In this document: piece after piece, positions 61,142 through 64,000 of the stretch | How the letters are laid out: each line of letters begins with the position of its first letter | How positions within the stretch are numbered: the first letter of the stretch is position 1 | Assembly: GCA_910577045.1 (NCBI GenBank) | Contig: CAJTLB010000002.1 | Coordinates: forward strand, 1 to 64,000 | DNA length: 64,000 bases | From: an uncultured Lachnospiraceae bacterium | GTDB lineage: Bacteria; Bacillota; Clostridia; Lachnospirales; Lachnospiraceae | Reading direction: 5' to 3' | Translations under genes and position numbers: made by a program | Notes under the pieces: generated by a model | Databases searched by the model: none | What the model saw: only the letters and a program-made list of their open reading frames with translations | What the model was told of the DNA's origin: nothing

Positions 61142-61609
61142 TTATTTCTTATCCTCTATTTTTTTCTCTACCTTTTCTAACATATCAGAAGCAAATTTGC
61201 GCCCTCCTATGCCAAAAGCAATGGCAAATGCAATACAAACTGCCCCTACAATTAATACAAATGCTGTTTCCACAATCTTATTTGCTACACTAAGCTGGCT
61301 TAAAACAAGGAAAGCCACCATAACATAAATCGCAGCTTTTGCAGCAAATATGCCAATTGCAAAGATAATAATTGCTGTTAATATGGCTGGCATATAGCCA
61401 ATTACCACTGTACCAACCCCTGTTAATACTGGTAAATTCAATACATTAATCCCTTGTACTAGGAAAATAATTACTAATACATACTGTAAATATTCCTCTG
61501 CTTTAACTGCCTTTAAAAGCTTTGTTACCAGCTTCTGTACCAGATTAGCAGCCACTAATGCCACAATTAATAAAACAATGGCATAAAGTACAGATGGTAT
61601 CTGCTGCAA
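61142..61609 (-). CDS. Membrane-helix-repeat protein (CmpX/MscS-related), start uncertain
   Basis: At least 155 aa, four hydrophobic helices with Gly/Ala-rich patterns (VLYAIVLLIVALVAANLV, LTGVGTVVIGYMPAILTAIIIF) and a charged C-terminal helix. This matches the 'conserved TM helix' family related to mechanosensitive-channel N-termini. The first possible start is TTG at 61609, but no ribosome-binding site precedes it. A strong AAGGAGG lies 42 nt further upstream in an open frame (DIQYVLHPKLFSSIL) with no ATG, GTG or TTG. Either a non-standard start or a small sequence change is involved. Promoter at 61714-61686. Confidence 0.75.
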   Translation of the reverse strand: MQQIPSVLYAIVLLIVALVAANLVQKLVTKLLKAVKAEEYLQYVLVIIFLVQGINVLNLPVLTGVGTVVIGYMPAILTAIIIFAIGIFAAKAAIYVMVAFLVLSQLSVANKIVETAFVLIVGAVCIAFAIAFGIGGRKFASDMLEKVEKKIEDKK

Positions 61610-61685
61610 AATGGATGAAAAAAGTTTTGGATGTAATACGTACTGGATATCCTCCTTAGTTTTATAGCAAAAAACTTATATTACT

Positions 61686-61714
61686 ATTTTATAATAATTT
61701 TGGAAAAAAGGCAA
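61686..61714 (-). promoter_or_regulatory. Promoter of the membrane-helix-repeat gene
   Basis: Minus-strand TTGCCT (61714-61709), 17-bp spacer, TAAAAT (61691-61686), followed by AAGGAGG at 61657-61651. Confidence 0.6.
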
Positions 61715-61729
61715 TATAAATTCCATTAT

Positions 61730-62443
61730 CTATACGCTAAAATCCAGCCTGCTCCCCTGCTCTTTTGCTTCCTCTGCCTTTACTTTATACCAGTCTATAT
61801 TCTTTATTTTATCTACAAGCTCTGATATCGAATCTGCATATACTCTAACATGTTTTGGCTTTTCCTTATAAGCCTCTGTTGCCTTGTCTGCTTTCTCTGT
61901 TTTTTGGCTATCCTTCTTTTCTTCCTTTGTTTTTTCAATCCGTTCTCTCTGTTGTTCGCTTGCCTTTTCCAAATCCGCAAATAATGTCATTGTGCCATCT
62001 TCTTTTAAATTAAAGCCAATGCTTTTTACATTTGCCAAATCATTCCCTAACTCGCCCTTTATCTCTTCAAATTGCTCTGTCGCATTTTCAATTATGCCTG
62101 TATATTTTGCCTCTGTATCCTTATCTGATGCCATTTTTTCTAAAAGCTCTGGCTCAATTAACACACTATATTGCTTTGTCCCCCTAGAAAGATATTCTGC
62201 TGCTTCTTCATCATTTTCATAATTGGCAACCATAAAATCCATATTTCCATATTTTTTCTTTAACTTTTCTAAAAGTTCCTGTGCCCTATCACTAAGCTGT
62301 GCTGGTGCTGTATTGCCAGTTTTCTCTGCCTTCCCTGTTTTTACAGCCTCTTTCTTTTTTATGGTATCCGTTGTTTTTTTGTTTTGAATGGTACTGTCAT
62401 AGTAATTTTTCTGGTATGTACTATAACCATCTACTTTGCTCAT
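61730..62443 (-). CDS. DUF6033-like protein
   Basis: 237 aa, soluble, hydrophilic, rich in Lys and Glu. It starts MSKVDGYSTYQKNYYDSTIQ, contains SDRAQELLEKLKKKYGNMDFMVANYENDEEA and ends in WYKVKAEEAKEQGSRLDFSV. This pattern matches a Lachnospiraceae-enriched family (DUF6033) without known function. A charged linker (about 165-205) could form a coiled coil. The ATG at 62443 has TGGAGG 8 nt upstream. Homologues resemble flagellar or secretion-associated proteins in composition, but nothing here proves that. Confidence 0.75.
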   Translation of the reverse strand: MSKVDGYSTYQKNYYDSTIQNKKTTDTIKKKEAVKTGKAEKTGNTAPAQLSDRAQELLEKLKKKYGNMDFMVANYENDEEAAEYLSRGTKQYSVLIEPELLEKMASDKDTEAKYTGIIENATEQFEEIKGELGNDLANVKSIGFNLKEDGTMTLFADLEKASEQQRERIEKTKEEKKDSQKTEKADKATEAYKEKPKHVRVYADSISELVDKIKNIDWYKVKAEEAKEQGSRLDFSV

Positions 62444-62534
62444 ACTCTCATCCTCCATTTGTATTTATCATTATTACACACTCTAAGGCATTTCTTATTT
62501 TATATATCGGATGTTTACCATGAAAAATCAACTA

Positions 62535-63428
62535 TTATTTTATATTATAAATATTTTCTTCCGTTAAATTTAAAAATGGGATCTGGATTTCTGTGCCATC
62601 GCCAATATAAGATTCTCTCCATTCCTTATATTCTGCAAAATCTACTGGATTATGATAACCATATTCCCCTTCTGCTTGTATATAATATACTATTCCGTCC
62701 CCATCTATATCCGCCTGATCTGGAAAAACAATTTCCCCTTTTGTATCTGATATAGACTTTTCCCATGCTTCTATTGTGGCGACCACTAAATATGTATCTG
62801 TCTCTGGATTATATTGATAAAGCGTATATGGCCAAAGTGCTTCTGACATACTATGGTTATGTGACCATAAGGCTTCTATTACTCCATTTTTATAAAATTT
62901 TAATATCGGATATTCTGTTAGTTCTTCCTTAACCATCTTAGATTCTGGCATATAGCCATAAATTACCTCAACCATGCCAGACGTAAGCATTGTTGTTGTA
63001 AATTCTATAATTAGTTCCTCTTTTCCATCAGAATCAATATCAAAAATAGCGAACCGATTGTCTGTAATATTCCGAAACTCATTAAAACCATAATCATTCC
63101 CATTAGGGAGAGTATTATGGTAATAAAGATTTTCTAATACTGCCTTATACGCCTCTTTCCTGCCCAAATCCCCTGCATTGCTTTGTTCTGTTTTACTTTC
63201 TGCTTCTGTTATTATTTCTGTATTTTTAGTATCCAGCGTTTCTCCTATATTTTGTGTCTCTTTTATAATTTCTATAGTAGGTTTTGTCTCTTTTATTGTT
63301 GTATCTACTTCTGTTTCTAACATAACTCCCACTTTTCCTTCTGTTATATCTTCCCCTGTTTCTTTTATGGCACAGGCTGACAATAAACTTACTGCCATAC
63401 ACGCCCATATCAACCTAATTCTTTTCAT
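62535..63428 (-). CDS. Lipoprotein of unknown function with EF-hand-like calcium loops
   Basis: 297 aa. Signal peptide and lipobox KRIRLIWACMAVSLLSAC, then a Thr/Glu-rich linker of about 70 residues and a folded domain. The loops FDIDSDGKEELIIEF and QADIDGDGIVYYI resemble EF-hand or FG-GAP-type calcium sites. Similar lipoproteins are frequent in Clostridia and uncharacterised. The ATG at 63428 follows AAAGGAC. It is 30 bp downstream of the gene at the right edge. Confidence 0.8.
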   Translation of the reverse strand: MKRIRLIWACMAVSLLSACAIKETGEDITEGKVGVMLETEVDTTIKETKPTIEIIKETQNIGETLDTKNTEIITEAESKTEQSNAGDLGRKEAYKAVLENLYYHNTLPNGNDYGFNEFRNITDNRFAIFDIDSDGKEELIIEFTTTMLTSGMVEVIYGYMPESKMVKEELTEYPILKFYKNGVIEALWSHNHSMSEALWPYTLYQYNPETDTYLVVATIEAWEKSISDTKGEIVFPDQADIDGDGIVYYIQAEGEYGYHNPVDFAEYKEWRESYIGDGTEIQIPFLNLTEENIYNIK

Positions 63429-63458
63429 TTTTTCTGTCCTTTCTTTCAAAAGTTTTCC

Positions 63459-64000
63459 CTAATGTGAAAATCCTTTCGGGTAAGGCCCTGCTATATCACT
63501 TACTGTCCTTATCTTCCAATCCATTATTATTTCGTAAAAGCTGCCATCTTCTGTAATTACCTTGACAACTTCTGGCTCAAACATAGGCTCTGCACCTACA
63601 ATTTTTTCTCCCTGGTAAACCGCACTATGTTGCAAAAACCAAGTTGCAGCTTCCTCTATTCCCATTTGCTCTATATTCCATGGGATATTAAGCTGCTGCA
63701 CATCAGAAAACCACAATCTCCTAGCGTTTGCAATACCCATAGAAGGAATTACTTTATATCCTTCCATTTCACCAAACTGCCTAAAATAAAATATCATACT
63801 ATGTTCCAAGTTATATTCTGTTTTTGCAAACCAAAAACTCCCATTATCTGAACAAGAATATACACAAGACTCTACCTGGAACCCTGTTAAATCATATAAC
63901 TCCCTTATTGCCCTTTGTGCCAGGGCATCTATCTTTTCCTTATCCCACAACTCCGGCGTAAAATAATCTTGTTCCTGTATATGTAATACTTCTGCCTCCT
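63459..64000 (-). CDS. Protein of unknown function, N-terminus beyond the right edge
   Basis: The frame is open from the stop at 63459 to the window end, at least 179 codons. A TTG at 63950 is possible, but reading continues upstream through EAEVLHIQEQDYFTPELWDKEK without a stop. That segment looks coding, so the gene probably starts outside the window. The visible part (FQVESCVYSCSDNGSFWFAKTE, HSMIFYFRQFGEME) is soluble and matches no family I recognise. It is likely co-transcribed with the lipoprotein gene. Confidence 0.65.
   Translation of the reverse strand, partial: EAEVLHIQEQDYFTPELWDKEKIDALAQRAIRELYDLTGFQVESCVYSCSDNGSFWFAKTEYNLEHSMIFYFRQFGEMEGYKVIPSMGIANARRLWFSDVQQLNIPWNIEQMGIEEAATWFLQHSAVYQGEKIVGAEPMFEPEVVKVITEDGSFYEIIMDWKIRTVSDIAGPYPKGFSH

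Overview
This window looks like a chromosomal segment of an AT-rich, endospore-forming, anaerobic Clostridia, most likely a Lachnospiraceae gut commensal. The evidence is a spoVT, hup, rqcP, yabP, yabQ, divIC, spoIIE, tilS, hpt, ftsH block in the order known from Bacillus/Clostridium, a flavodiiron protein with rubredoxin, a sensory [FeFe]-hydrogenase, several plant-polysaccharide hydrolases, and family architectures common in Lachnospiraceae (DUF4422-GT8, DUF624, DUF6033, DUF6273). Taxonomy is inferred from content only; no 16S gene is present.

Layout. Positions 1-14.3k hold a leftward surface-polysaccharide operon. From its promoter it runs GT4 glycosyltransferase, ABC-2 permease with an unusual outside domain, Wzt-like ATPase, two DUF4422-GT8 transferases around galE, a GT-C-like membrane protein, a GT2 (GtrB/DPM1-like) broken at a G8 tract, GtrA, UDP-galactopyranose mutase, and a fused GHMP-kinase/uridylyltransferase. 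Together these would make UDP-Gal and UDP-Galf and build an ABC-exported, galactofuranose-containing glycan. The broken GT2 beside GtrA suggests phase-variable side-chain glycosylation. 14.3-24k is a mixed housekeeping stretch: a Cas3 relic, a DUF624 pair, cyclophilin, an AlbA_2 regulator, a NiaR operon, a candidate small RNA, an AGCS symporter and two tRNA-Gly genes. 24-32k is a leftward carbohydrate and redox group: GH13, flavodiiron protein, rubredoxin, GH35 beta-galactosidase, galactokinase.

32.7-41.7k is the division/sporulation block. It is interrupted between spoIIE and tilS by two related long palindromic elements, carries a 21-bp-spaced promoter before spoIIE, and has a terminator that contains the yabP ribosome-binding site. 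41.8-50k holds GH115-like and GH105 hydrolases, a MutS2-like protein without Smr domain, a promoter-to-terminator unit of about 200 nt without an evident gene, a FAD-Rieske oxidoreductase, an alkyltransferase and an NSS transporter. 51.5-56k has a hydrogenase-chemoreceptor fusion and a three-gene ABC importer. 56-64k has a TIR-TM-DUF6273 protein in an operon with a DHH phosphoesterase, a serine recombinase, a MATE exporter, a membrane-helix-repeat protein, a DUF6033 protein, a lipoprotein and a gene cut by the right edge.

The observations I would follow first are the G8 tract in the GT2 gene, the paired structured palindromic elements at 36.6-37.3k, the TIR/DHH operon, the hydrogenase-MCP fusion, the kinase-uridylyltransferase fusion and the candidate RNAs at 21.6k and 46.8-47.0k.
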